From: a virus
Strand: one strand, 5' to 3'
DNA length: 64,000 nucleotides
IMG/VR virus record: IMGVR_UViG_3300025727_000008
Location: 1 to 64,000 of that record
Position numbers and translations under genes: made by a program. Under the pieces are notes generated by a model. That model did no database searches and was not told the DNA's origin. It saw only the letters and a list, made by a program, of their open reading frames with translations. This document shows, piece after piece, positions 51,642-59,999 of the stretch. Within the stretch, counting starts at the first letter, position 1, and each line of letters begins with the position of its first letter.

Positions 51642-51792
51642 ATCTGTAAATATTAAGTATATCTTACTATAGACTATAGTGTCTATCGGTAATTACTATA
51701 GGTCTAGTCTGACTGTTAGTAATCCCAATAACGGGAGTTGTTATCTAATGGGTGTGAAGCCCATTAAATCTTATTTAAAGGAGAAAAAAAAA
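51642..51792 (+). promoter_or_regulatory. structured 5' leader of the ribonucleotide reductase
   Basis: About 150 bases with four stems in a row: TAGAC/GTCTA (51670/51681), TTACTA/TAGTAA (51693/51717), ATAAC/GTTAT (51728/51740) and a perfect TAATGGG/CCCATTA hairpin (51746/51760, loop TGTGAAG), then AAAGGAG before the ATG. It could be a regulatory leader. I see no B12-box, so it is not a recognisable cobalamin riboswitch. Confidence 0.45.
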
Positions 51793-53715
51793 ATGAATAA
51801 AGAAACTGAATTTGCATCAAAAATAACACACTTTACTAAATACGCTAAACATAAACCCGAATATAATAGAAGAGAAACATGGGAAGAAACTTGTATTAGA
51901 AATCTAATAATGCATCAAAATAAAATAACCACCGAATACACAAATATTAACACTCAAAATTTACTTTTACATAAACTATATGATGTTTATGATAATTATG
52001 TAATTCCAAAACTAATACTACCATCAATGCGCTCTATGCAATTCTCAGGGAGAGCAATAGAACGCTCACCAAATAGAATATACAATTGTGCTTACTTACC
52101 AATAGATAATATTTTATCTTTTTCAGAAACAATGTACCTTCTATTAGGTGGAACAGGTGTAGGTTATTCTGTTCAGCAACATCACATTGAACAATTACCG
52201 ATAATTAAAAAGGCAACATATCCTATGAAGTATATTATTCAAGATACCATTATAGGTTATGCTGATGCAGTAAAGGTTTTAGTTGAATCTAATACAGGAA
52301 TAATAGACTATAACCCTGTTTTTGATTTAAGTGAGATTAGACCTGAAGGAACTTTGTTAAAAACTACTGGTGGTAAATCTCCTGACCCAATGATTCTAAA
52401 AAGATGTTTAGAGAATATTTCTAATGTTTTTAATAGCAAACAAAATGGAGATAAATTAACCCCTTTAGAATCACATGATATTCTTTGTTATATTGCAGAT
52501 GCAGTATTAGCAGGTGGTATTAGGCGTTCAGCAATGATTGCTTTATTTAGTTATGATGATAATGAAATGATTGACTGTAAAAGTGGTGAATGGTGGACTT
52601 TTAATGAACAAAGAGGTATGGCGAATAATTCTGCTGTATTAGATAGGAATGAAGTTACCCAAAGTGATTTTAAGGTTCTATGGAATAAAGTTCAAAATAA
52701 TGGTAGCGGAGAACCTGCATTCTATTTCACTAACGATACAGAATGGGGAACAAATCCCTGCGTAGAAATAAGTTTAAAACCATATAGTTTCTGTAATCTT
52801 TGTGAAGTAAATGTTGCTAATGTTAAAGACCAATTAGATTTAGAAAATAGAATAGATGCGGCTACATTTTTAGGAACTTTACAAGCAACATATACAGATT
52901 TTCATTATTTACGACCTATATGGAAACAAACAACTGAAGAAGATGCATTAATTGGAATATCTATGACGGGTATTGCTAATAATAGAATTAAAGGATTAAA
53001 TTTAATTAACGCTAGTGATTTAGTTAAAGAAAAAAATCAGTATTACTCACAATTAATGAAAATTAATCAAGCGGCAAGAACAACTTGCGTTAAACCTGCT
53101 GGAACAACTAGCCTAATATTAGGCACAAGTAGTGGTATTCATGCATGGCATTCTAAATACTATATTAGAAGAATGAGAATAGGTAAAAAAGAACCTATTT
53201 ATAATTATTTATTAGAGAATATTCCTAAATTAATAGAGTGTGAGATTAAACACAATAAAACTACGGGAGAATCTTATTCTTCAGAACATTCTGCTGTGTT
53301 ATCATTACCTCAAAAAGCACCCTATAAAAATAGCATTGTAAGAGATGATGAATCAGCGTTAGATTTACTTAACCGTATTAAATATATTTCAACTAATTGG
53401 GTAAAGAATGGACATAACAATGGTATTAACACAAATAATGTATCTGCTACTGTTAGTGTGAAACCTAATGAATGGAAAGAAGTTGGTGAATGGATGTGGG
53501 ATAACAGAATTTTATACAATGGTATAGCATTATTACCGTATGATGGTGGTAATTATACACAAGCACCATTTGAAACTATTGATAAGAATAAATTTGAGGA
53601 AATGGTTAATATTATAGAAGATTCTAATTTTAATCTACAAGATATTGTAGAAATAGATGATAATACTAATCTACAATCCGAAATTGCTTGTGCTGGTGGA
53701 ACTTGTGAAATTTAA
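51793..53715 (+). CDS. class II (adenosylcobalamin) ribonucleotide reductase
   Basis: 640 residues from the ATG at 51793 (MNKETEFASK), after AAAGGAG; a longer in-frame start at 51679 would translate the structured leader. Active-site elements: YNCAYLPID (N-terminal redox Cys), the radical Cys in FCNLCEVN (about 332), AGTTSLILGTSSGIH, and the C-terminal redox tail CAGGTCEI. The layout, with GGTGVGYSVQ early, matches monomeric B12-dependent reductases. Makes deoxyribonucleotides for viral replication. No thioredoxin or activase gene is seen, so the host must supply cobalamin and reductant. Confidence 0.88.
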   Translation: MNKETEFASKITHFTKYAKHKPEYNRRETWEETCIRNLIMHQNKITTEYTNINTQNLLLHKLYDVYDNYVIPKLILPSMRSMQFSGRAIERSPNRIYNCAYLPIDNILSFSETMYLLLGGTGVGYSVQQHHIEQLPIIKKATYPMKYIIQDTIIGYADAVKVLVESNTGIIDYNPVFDLSEIRPEGTLLKTTGGKSPDPMILKRCLENISNVFNSKQNGDKLTPLESHDILCYIADAVLAGGIRRSAMIALFSYDDNEMIDCKSGEWWTFNEQRGMANNSAVLDRNEVTQSDFKVLWNKVQNNGSGEPAFYFTNDTEWGTNPCVEISLKPYSFCNLCEVNVANVKDQLDLENRIDAATFLGTLQATYTDFHYLRPIWKQTTEEDALIGISMTGIANNRIKGLNLINASDLVKEKNQYYSQLMKINQAARTTCVKPAGTTSLILGTSSGIHAWHSKYYIRRMRIGKKEPIYNYLLENIPKLIECEIKHNKTTGESYSSEHSAVLSLPQKAPYKNSIVRDDESALDLLNRIKYISTNWVKNGHNNGINTNNVSATVSVKPNEWKEVGEWMWDNRILYNGIALLPYDGGNYTQAPFETIDKNKFEEMVNIIEDSNFNLQDIVEIDDNTNLQSEIACAGGTCEI

Positions 53716-54037
53716 TTTAAAAAATTATCCAATACTGTCCCATACAGAAAAAAATAACTTTTTACTTATTGAAGAAGATATAATAGATATTATAGAAAAT
53801 ACAGAGGGTAAATATATTATTAGAAGTAATTTCAATGCAAGAAAAAAGGGTGAATTATCCCATACTAAATTAATTAAAAATATTGTATATTATGTAATAT
53901 ATGGATATACAATAATAAATACTATAGATGAATTAGAGAATTATATCTACTATTCAATAGATGTTAAAATAAATAATAAAAAAAATAAATGGAGAAATAA
54001 ATATGAAAATAAAAATAGCAATACCAACTGTCGGTGA
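53705..54037 (+). CDS. small basic protein, unknown
   Basis: 110 residues from a GTG at 53705 (MKFNLKNYPILSHTE), placed inside the reductase end after GGTGGAACTT. Very rich in Ile, Asn, Lys and Tyr; the C-terminus is a basic Asn-rich tail that overlaps the next gene by 35 bases. Gene overlap on both sides and a good ribosome site support it. No family recognised. Confidence 0.5.
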   Translation: MKFNLKNYPILSHTEKNNFLLIEEDIIDIIENTEGKYIIRSNFNARKKGELSHTKLIKNIVYYVIYGYTIINTIDELENYIYYSIDVKINNKKNKWRNKYENKNSNTNCR

Positions 54038-55316
54038 TAGTGGAAACACAACAAATTCTAGTTTTTTGTTTAGAGCAGAAGAAAAGGACAAATTTCTGTT
54101 TAGTAAGTTATACACAAGGGAATATGTTAAACCTAACTATATTTATAAAAGTCGTGGTTTAAATAATCGTGGTGAGAAAGTTATTACTTGTGGTAGAGTA
54201 ACTATAGGAAATAATAACGATGACCCTGTTTTACACACTATATCTACAACTATTAATGATTCGTTATTCCCAACAAAGATTAGAGATACGACAAAATCTA
54301 ATTTTATGAATACTATTACATTTAAATATATTAATGGTTCTATGATGTTATTTTATGGTAGAACTAATAAAAGATATTATATTAATGGTATGTTGATAAA
54401 TAAAGCAGACCTTATTAAAGCAATAAGTAAAATTATATTAAGGGCTTCATTAACTAGATGTAAAAACCAATTATTTCAGTATATGAGAAAAGTAACACTA
54501 TTTCCTCATAATGTTCTTTATGCTTTAGAAAATAGAACACCTTATCATTTTCAACATGAAATGAGAAAAACAGAAGTAGTAATTAATACTAAATTAATTA
54601 ATGAAGAAGAATGTGTATTAGAAATATCTGATGGTATTTGGGGAGCATTAAAAACAAAAGAATTAAGCACTTTTATTGATTATTTTAAATATAATAAGAA
54701 GAGAAGTAAAACATGGAAAGTAGGAATTACTAATGAGTTCTTATGGGAACAATTAATGGGTGAACCACCTTCAAGAACAGAACTATCTAAAATGACGCAG
54801 TGGTTATTACAACATAGAACATCTGATTTAATAGAAGATAGAGCAACTAAATTGTTATTTGATATTTCCGCAGAAAATCCTGCTATTGATTTTGTTCAGT
54901 TTCGTAATCCACAAAATAAAGCATTATTTGTACATGGAAAATATTCTGATTGGGTTATAGTGTATATTGGTAAAGGTATGAAGCGAGGAAGACAAGATGT
55001 AGTAACCTACCAAATTAAAGCCCCTTCTAAAGAGAAAGGTAATTGGCATGGAATGAAACTTTCAGGTAGTATTTGTATTGATAATGTGTCTAGAGGGTCT
55101 AGTATTGGCGACCAATTAGTTGCTAGAGCATTAGCGTTGGTTGATGAAAGAATAGCGGCACACCACCTTTACACGATTAAACCGTTGATAACCCCTGCAT
55201 TAATTAGTGGGGATGTAATTATGCCGAGATTAGATAGAAAGAAATTAAATAGTTGGAATCAATCAAAGGCAAATGAATATACTTTAAAGCAAACACAAAA
55301 GAGGAATGTAAAATGA
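54003..55316 (+). CDS. 437-residue protein upstream of TFB, unknown
   Basis: Start ATG after GGAGAAATAA. Mixed alpha/beta with basic patches (IILRASLTRCKNQLFQYMRKVTLF), a conserved-looking GYWxA-like ISDGIWGALKTKELS, and a C-terminal region NKALFVHGKYSDWVIVYIGKGMKRGRQD. No Cys module, Walker motif or nuclease signature. It overlaps TFB by four bases, so the two are probably co-translated and may act in the same process, transcription initiation or replication. I do not recognise it. Confidence 0.6.
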   Translation: MKIKIAIPTVGDSGNTTNSSFLFRAEEKDKFLFSKLYTREYVKPNYIYKSRGLNNRGEKVITCGRVTIGNNNDDPVLHTISTTINDSLFPTKIRDTTKSNFMNTITFKYINGSMMLFYGRTNKRYYINGMLINKADLIKAISKIILRASLTRCKNQLFQYMRKVTLFPHNVLYALENRTPYHFQHEMRKTEVVINTKLINEEECVLEISDGIWGALKTKELSTFIDYFKYNKKRSKTWKVGITNEFLWEQLMGEPPSRTELSKMTQWLLQHRTSDLIEDRATKLLFDISAENPAIDFVQFRNPQNKALFVHGKYSDWVIVYIGKGMKRGRQDVVTYQIKAPSKEKGNWHGMKLSGSICIDNVSRGSSIGDQLVARALALVDERIAAHHLYTIKPLITPALISGDVIMPRLDRKKLNSWNQSKANEYTLKQTQKRNVK

Positions 55317-56233
55317 AATGTTCAGAATGTAATTGTATTACAACTTCCTTTGATGAAAGATTAGGTGAAACTATTTGTAATGATTGCGGTCTGATTTTAT
55401 CAGTAGATATTTTTGAAGAAACAATGAGTGTAATTACAACAACAAAGCAACAAGGTAATATTAAATTTAATAGAAGTGCTGATATTTATACTCTAGGTTC
55501 TGTAATATGGAAGAATGATGTGAAGGTAGGCTACAATAGTAATAACTACAAGTTGTTTCGTGAACAATTAAGGTCAGTTTCTAATCCAACAGAACAAAAG
55601 TTCAAGGTTTCATCCGGTATGTTTTTATCTTATTATAGTGGAAAATCACTACTTCCTGAAGTTTTTTTGAAGTTTAAAATTCTTAAAGAAGAACATATAA
55701 TAAGAGGACTACCTATTGATAATGTAGCCGCAGGTATAGTATATTATGTTCTTAAAGAAAAAAATATTCCTGTTTCATTGAAGGATTTTTCAAAGAAAAG
55801 TAAAATACCCACTAAAAATATAATGAGAACGGCTAAAAAACTAACTAAGAGGTTTGGTAAAGCACATGTATTTAGTGATTTAAATGTAAATGATATAATT
55901 AATCAATTTATAGAAAATTTAAATTCTTTAGAAGGTAAATGTAAGATACCTGATTCTGTTAGAATGGATTGTTACAATTTTATTGAATATATAAAAAGGT
56001 GTTATGATAATTTTAACTTAACATTTACAAGAAACCATATAATAACAGCAATATGGATGGTAGGACAAACACATATTTCACTAAATATAACACAAGATTC
56101 TCTCAAAGAATTATGTAACATAAGCCCATATACTATTAGACATAAAACTGAACAGATTTGTAATAATCTAAATTTAGATAGAAGTAAATTGAAATTATAT
56201 ACTATTGAAAATATTATAAATGGGGTAAGATAA
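55313..56233 (+). CDS. tfb: TFIIB-like archaeal transcription factor B
   Basis: 306 residues. N-terminal zinc ribbon CSECN...CNDCG (Cys3, Cys6, Cys22, Cys25), a linker corresponding to the B-reader, then two cyclin-like helical repeats (about 110-200 and 210-300; IRGLPIDNVAAGIVYYVLKEKN is the repeat-1 helix pair). This is the archaeal/eukaryal basal factor that joins TBP-bound DNA to RNA polymerase. A viral copy probably redirects host polymerase to viral promoters. Divergent from host TFBs in the linker. Strong evidence for an archaeal host. Confidence 0.85.
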   Translation: MKCSECNCITTSFDERLGETICNDCGLILSVDIFEETMSVITTTKQQGNIKFNRSADIYTLGSVIWKNDVKVGYNSNNYKLFREQLRSVSNPTEQKFKVSSGMFLSYYSGKSLLPEVFLKFKILKEEHIIRGLPIDNVAAGIVYYVLKEKNIPVSLKDFSKKSKIPTKNIMRTAKKLTKRFGKAHVFSDLNVNDIINQFIENLNSLEGKCKIPDSVRMDCYNFIEYIKRCYDNFNLTFTRNHIITAIWMVGQTHISLNITQDSLKELCNISPYTIRHKTEQICNNLNLDRSKLKLYTIENIINGVR

Positions 56234-56234
56234 T

Positions 56235-56381
56235 ATGGGAATAATGAATGAAATAGATATAATGGTTAAAAACCAAGAAAGCCCTGAAGAAATAGCAAAA
56301 GTTATTCTCAGTTCAGGGAATTTTGATGGTAATAGTGATGAAGCATTAAGATGTGCAATAGAAATAATAAAGGAGCAATAA
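56235..56381 (+). CDS. 48-residue small protein before E1
   Basis: ATG one base after the TFB stop, product MGIMNEIDIMVKNQESPEE... ending CAIEIIKEQ; a short two-helix acidic protein. Its end contains the ribosome site of the E1-like gene. No family recognised. Confidence 0.5.
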   Translation: MGIMNEIDIMVKNQESPEEIAKVILSSGNFDGNSDEALRCAIEIIKEQ

Positions 56382-56383
56382 AA

Positions 56384-57025
56384 ATGAAAATAAAAAAATT
56401 AAAACAAAGAAAAATATTGATAATAGGAGCAGGTGGGATAGGTAGTTATCTTGTATCTTTCCTAGAAAGAATTAGTGAGAGAAGACAACCACTTTATCAC
56501 ATTACTATTTATGATGATGATAAAGTAGAAGAAAAGAATTTATCTTATCAGAATTATAATGTAAGTGATGTTGGTAAAACAAAAGTAAGCGTTGTTGGTA
56601 ATTCAGTAGGGATAAAACCTGCTATAATTAATCGAGAAGAATTTCAAGTATTAATATCTAAACAAATGCATGGATATAAAGGTAAATATCCTTATGACCT
56701 TGTAATTTGTTGTGTTGATAATCTTGCTGCTAGAAGATTAATGTATAAAGAAGGACATGGAGAAGATTGTCCTGTAAAATGGTTAGACCTTAGAGCGCAA
56801 GGTAGAAATGCAGTATTGATTTCTTACAAAGTTAATCCTATATTAATACCGGATTTACTTGCCGGTGCAGATGGTTCATTTAGTTGCCAAAATGGAGATT
56901 GGGATGGTTCTGCTAAAGACGTTAATTCAATGCATATTGCAATAGCAGGTATTGGAACTCAATGGATTCAACGATGGTTTAATGATAATAATGATGTTGC
57001 AGATAAAATGGTGGTGCATGTATGA
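56384..57025 (+). CDS. E1/ThiF-like adenylating enzyme
   Basis: 213 residues from the ATG at 56384, after AAAGGAG. Rossmann GAGGIGS (15-21), acidic strand end YDDDKVEEKNL (43-53), DVGKTKV (62-68), and CVDNLAARR (110-118) follow the E1/MoeB/ThiF order for ATP and Mg binding. NLSYQ replaces the usual N-L-x-R-Q, so the conserved Arg is missing. Late SFSCQNGDWDG then VNSMHIAIAGIGTQ resembles the Cys-containing end of ThiF-type enzymes; Cys167 is the best catalytic candidate. No UFD or extra domains. Should adenylate the C-terminus of the ubiquitin-like protein at 51.4 kb. Confidence 0.82.
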   Translation: MKIKKLKQRKILIIGAGGIGSYLVSFLERISERRQPLYHITIYDDDKVEEKNLSYQNYNVSDVGKTKVSVVGNSVGIKPAIINREEFQVLISKQMHGYKGKYPYDLVICCVDNLAARRLMYKEGHGEDCPVKWLDLRAQGRNAVLISYKVNPILIPDLLAGADGSFSCQNGDWDGSAKDVNSMHIAIAGIGTQWIQRWFNDNNDVADKMVVHV

Positions 57026-57258
57026 GAGCCGCGTCAAAGGCTCATGTTGAGTATGAAGTGTTAAGATATATTCTTAATAATATAGACTTGTCTGATTTAG
57101 AAGAAAGAATGTGTCCTAAAGATGATGCTAAGTTAGAGTTACTAACTAAGAGATTTAATGATGGTGCAAACGCTATTTCTAAACAGATTAATAATAAGAT
57201 TCAAAGTAGGAAGAATAAACTTCCAAAGAAGCATTCAGCATATGAGGTGAAAGAATGA
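57022..57258 (+). CDS. small helical protein after E1
   Basis: 78 residues, start in an ATGA overlap with the E1 stop. Charged helix with a Lys-rich tail (SRKNKLPKKHSAYEVKE). One Cys (ERMCPKDD). Not an E2 fold by eye. Perhaps an accessory or substrate of the conjugation enzymes by coupling only. Confidence 0.5.
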   Translation: MRAASKAHVEYEVLRYILNNIDLSDLEERMCPKDDAKLELLTKRFNDGANAISKQINNKIQSRKNKLPKKHSAYEVKE

Positions 57259-57545
57259 GTGATGAAAGTGGAATGCTAAAAGAGATGTGCGACGAGTGTG
57301 GTAAGGATTATTCAGGTGACGAGATTCGACGCTGCTCTATCTGCAACACAGCAGTTCACATGAACAGTTGTGGGGATGAGTGGAAGTATGACGAGTCACT
57401 ACATGACGAGCATCACAGAAGCGGTGATGTGTGTTCCCGCTGCGTAACAAACATTATCTTACACCACTTACAACATTTAGGTGAGAGTGAGGATAGACAA
57501 GCCAACTTTACTTGGTGGTTCAACAAAGGAGATGAAGAAGAATGA
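57255..57545 (+). CDS. PHD/RING-like zinc finger protein, candidate E3
   Basis: 96 residues. Cys12-x2-Cys15-x11-Cys27-x2-Cys30-x4-His35-x3-Cys39-x20-Cys60-x2-Cys63 gives the C4HC3 spacing of PHD fingers and close to RING, a cross-brace zinc fold rare in prokaryotic viruses. It overlaps the previous gene by four bases and follows the E1-like gene by one. The DNA is clearly richer in GC (and CGN Arg codons) than its neighbours, so it may have been acquired separately. E3-like function is a hypothesis; a plain nucleic-acid or protein-binding finger is possible. Confidence 0.55.
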   Translation: MSDESGMLKEMCDECGKDYSGDEIRRCSICNTAVHMNSCGDEWKYDESLHDEHHRSGDVCSRCVTNIILHHLQHLGESEDRQANFTWWFNKGDEEE

Positions 57546-58096
57546 ATGATAAAGAAGAAGATGATAGAATGATTGATGAAAGCAAATACGAAGGACACAC
57601 ACCTGCACCTTGGCGAGTTGAAAACGGAAGCATACACGCAAAAGCCGATTGGTGGTCAGGAGCAGGTGATATGATTTTCTTTTCAAAACGACACGGACAA
57701 GATGCAAACTCACAACTCATGGCAGACGCACCACTTCTCTTAGCAGAAGTCAAGCGGTTGCGTAAGATATTAGGCGATATTGTTGAGACTGAATCTCCGG
57801 AAATATGTTTGGCTTGTAATGGAGTGAATAAAGACCCCGAAACTCACGGATATTGTGAAAACTGCCGAGTGAAATGCGAGATTTGCGGAAATTATTTGGA
57901 TGAAGACACCGAAGGAGAAAATTATGAGAATGAGAATTGTGGGTGTTGTTATGTTGAAGCAGGGATTATCCCCGAATGGATGGGTCATTCCTATTACGCC
58001 AACGATTATCTCAAAGATTTCTCCCCCAAAGTGTTAGAAGAATACGGGTATGATAACCCTTGTGATTGTGGGGATGAGGAAGGTGATGCAGAATGA
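57542..58096 (+). CDS. TPAPW-domain protein fused to zinc fingers
   Basis: 184 residues. Residues 18-80 (HTPAPWRVENGSIHAKADWW...ANSQLMADAPLLLAEVKRLRK) match a small domain common in phages (TPGPW...ANAxLIAAAPELL). The C-terminal half has CLACNGV, CENC, CEICGN, CGCC and CDCG, enough for two or more zinc sites. Like the previous gene it is GC-richer than the surroundings. Function of the domain is unknown; the fusion suggests binding to nucleic acid or protein. Confidence 0.6.
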   Translation: MNDKEEDDRMIDESKYEGHTPAPWRVENGSIHAKADWWSGAGDMIFFSKRHGQDANSQLMADAPLLLAEVKRLRKILGDIVETESPEICLACNGVNKDPETHGYCENCRVKCEICGNYLDEDTEGENYENENCGCCYVEAGIIPEWMGHSYYANDYLKDFSPKVLEEYGYDNPCDCGDEEGDAE

Positions 58097-58353
58097 AGTA
58101 TATTCATTTCAATATATTAGATAGGGTTCTATGTGATGCAGAAGCAGAACCCGTTCCAGAAAAATTGGCAAACACTAGAAGATTGTGTAATGATTGTATT
58201 CAAGTTATATGGAAGGAACAGTATAGTAGAAGTCGATTTTTTCCCCAAGAGTGGGTAGAAAAAGTTGATACACAAACGGAGTTATTACCACCTAAAAAAA
58301 TAAAACCATTAGCGTATTATTTAAAATTAAAGGAAGTACAACTATGGGAGTAA
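58093..58353 (+). CDS. small protein, unknown
   Basis: 86 residues. Four-base overlap with the previous gene. Contains CNDC (one Cys pair) and a Pro/Lys-rich second half (ELLPPKKIKPLAYYLKLK). AT-rich again after the GC-rich pair of genes. No family recognised. Confidence 0.5.
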   Translation: MKYIHFNILDRVLCDAEAEPVPEKLANTRRLCNDCIQVIWKEQYSRSRFFPQEWVEKVDTQTELLPPKKIKPLAYYLKLKEVQLWE

Positions 58354-58541
58354 AAAGATACCGGTATATGGATGGTGAAAAAGGTGATGAACAATACCTA
58401 AAAGCGAAAGATGAGGAATCAGAAGCCGTAACCATGTTTATGCACAATCTAATAGAAAGGGCTGAAATAAAAGCAAGTAAATATAGAAATATTGCTTTAC
58501 TTTCTAATGTCTGTTGGATTTTAGTATATTATTGGTGGTGA
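58344..58541 (+). CDS. small protein with hydrophobic end
   Basis: 65 residues: charged N-terminus (VKRYRYMDGEKGDEQYLKAKDEE) and a short hydrophobic C-terminus (IALLSNVCWILVYYWW, about 50-65), which could be a membrane tail anchor. Overlaps the previous gene by ten bases. Confidence 0.5.
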   Translation: MGVKRYRYMDGEKGDEQYLKAKDEESEAVTMFMHNLIERAEIKASKYRNIALLSNVCWILVYYWW

Positions 58542-58545
58542 AAGT

Positions 58546-58707
58546 ATGAGCAATGACTCAGTAAATAATTGCCCTATTTGTAAAGAACCAATGAAATTAA
58601 TGAAGGGAATATCCCATAAATCCCGTTATGATGACGGTGTTTCAACACAATACCATTATTGTGTTCATTGTAGTGAAGAAAAATGGAAAAACAAGGAGAG
58701 TGAATAA
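58546..58707 (+). CDS. 53-residue zinc-ribbon microprotein
   Basis: ATG at 58546 after GGTGGTGAAAGT. CPIC near residue 9 and HYCVHC near residue 38 form a zinc ribbon. Ends one base before the next ATG. Confidence 0.6.
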   Translation: MSNDSVNNCPICKEPMKLMKGISHKSRYDDGVSTQYHYCVHCSEEKWKNKESE

Positions 58708-58708
58708 A

Positions 58709-58948
58709 ATGGTAGAAGATACAGATATAGATGATATAATAGAAGAAGATGTAGGGAATATAATGAATGTAATAACAACTGATGGTTATTATATTCAAGC
58801 CCAAGTAGTAAAGGTATCATGCCCTGCTTGTGGTGAGGAATTTTTAGGAACTAAACGCCATGCTGGTGGATTTATTGCAGGTCATATAGCCTTTCATGAA
58901 TTTGAAAATACCCGCGACACAATAGTAGAATCAATGGGGGGAATATAA
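58709..58948 (+). CDS. small zinc-finger protein
   Basis: 79 residues from the ATG at 58709 (MVEDTDIDDIIEED), after GGAGAGTGAATAAA. Acidic N-terminus, then VSCPACGEEFLGTKRHAGGFIAGHIAFHE, a C2H2-like module (CxxC ... H-x-x-x-H). Typical of small transcription or anti-host regulators, but function is unknown. Confidence 0.6.
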   Translation: MVEDTDIDDIIEEDVGNIMNVITTDGYYIQAQVVKVSCPACGEEFLGTKRHAGGFIAGHIAFHEFENTRDTIVESMGGI

Positions 58949-59038
58949 TTGGTTTCGTGGTCGTTTGAAGAAAGAACAATGTTATATGAATTAGATAATG
59001 ATGGACACCTGATGGTAATTAGGAGTGAAATAAAATGA
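58949..59038 (+). CDS. possible 29-residue peptide before JAMM gene
   Basis: TTG at 58949 directly after the previous TAA, preceded by GGGGGGAATATAA. Product MVSWSFEERTMLYELDN... ends in a TGA that overlaps the JAMM gene start. Good ribosome site and coupling; peptide unknown. Confidence 0.4.
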   Translation: MVSWSFEERTMLYELDNDGHLMVIRSEIK

Positions 59039-59597
59039 AAGAAAAAATAAAAATAGAAGAAGAAAATAAAGCAATGAAAGATTTTGATTGGAAGAATCAC
59101 ATTAGGGATGTGTATAAAGATATGAATAAAATCAATGAAGGTGGTGTTAATTTTATTAGCCCTTGCCAAGATAGTGAAGTATTTTTAACATCAATTTGGA
59201 ATATGTCTATGGATGTATTAGATGGTATGGAAGTGCAAGTAGTTATTGACGACAAAGATGATTTGTATATCAGTAGTGGTTCAGCATCATTTGTATCTTT
59301 TGAAAATCATGAAGATGAATTAGTAAATGGTGCGCCAATGAGAATACCAATTAAATCATGGATTCATACCCATCCATTTGGTGAGGCTTACCTTAGCGGT
59401 ACAGATTGGAAAACAGTAAAGACATGGCAACCTATTATGAAAAGTGCTATTGTGTTAGGTGATAATCAATACCTTGCGGTGAACATGGATAATGCTAGAT
59501 ACGAAAAGGGAACTTTTTCAGCAAAGAAGGTTTACTATGGATTATTAGAACAAACTAATTTTGGTGATGTAGAACCTATGATGGAAGGTGAAGAATA

Positions 59598-59598
<1 letters not shown>
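59035..59598 (+). CDS. JAB/JAMM (MPN) metallopeptidase, putative deubiquitinase-like
   Basis: 187 residues, start after GGAGTGAAATAAA. SWIHTHPFGEAYLSGTD gives His111-x-His113-x10-Asp124 with Ser121, the zinc-binding JAMM signature HxHx(10)D; the expected upstream Glu may be in GMEVQVVID (about 66). The strand after it (AIVLGDNQYLAVN) is the normal fold continuation. JAMM proteins cut isopeptide bonds or trim ubiquitin-like precursors. With the Gly-Gly-Ser-Gln modifier and E1-like enzyme it would process or remove the tag. A tail-assembly gpK-like role is less likely because it lies far from the tail genes. Confidence 0.85.
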
Positions 59599-59897
<299 letters not shown>

Positions 59898-59999
59898 ATG
59901 ACTACATTAACTGAAGAGAATAGCAGACAAACAACATTAGAAGAATTTGGATTATTTTTATACTTAAAGTTTGGAGATGAAGAATGGTGGTTAGAATGA
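59898..59999 (+). CDS. 33-residue peptide
   Basis: ATG directly after the previous stop. Product MTTLTEENSRQTTLEEF... ending GDEEWWLE resembles a PCNA-interacting peptide (Q-x-x-L-x-x-F-F/L: QTTLEEFGLF), the same box used by clamp-bound proteins. Stop overlaps the lipoprotein start (ATGA). Confidence 0.5.
   Translation: MTTLTEENSRQTTLEEFGLFLYLKFGDEEWWLE

Noticed and set aside
51642-51792. Cobalamin riboswitch upstream of the B12-dependent reductase
   Set aside because: No B12-box consensus and too short for a full aptamer; kept only as an unnamed structured leader.
51679-51792. Longer reductase N-terminus starting at 51679
   Set aside because: It would translate four stem-loops; the ATG at 51793 has a strong AAAGGAG site and better homology start.
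57022-57258. 78-residue protein after E1 as an E2 enzyme
   Set aside because: Too short, all helical, and no HxN/Cys E2 active-site context.
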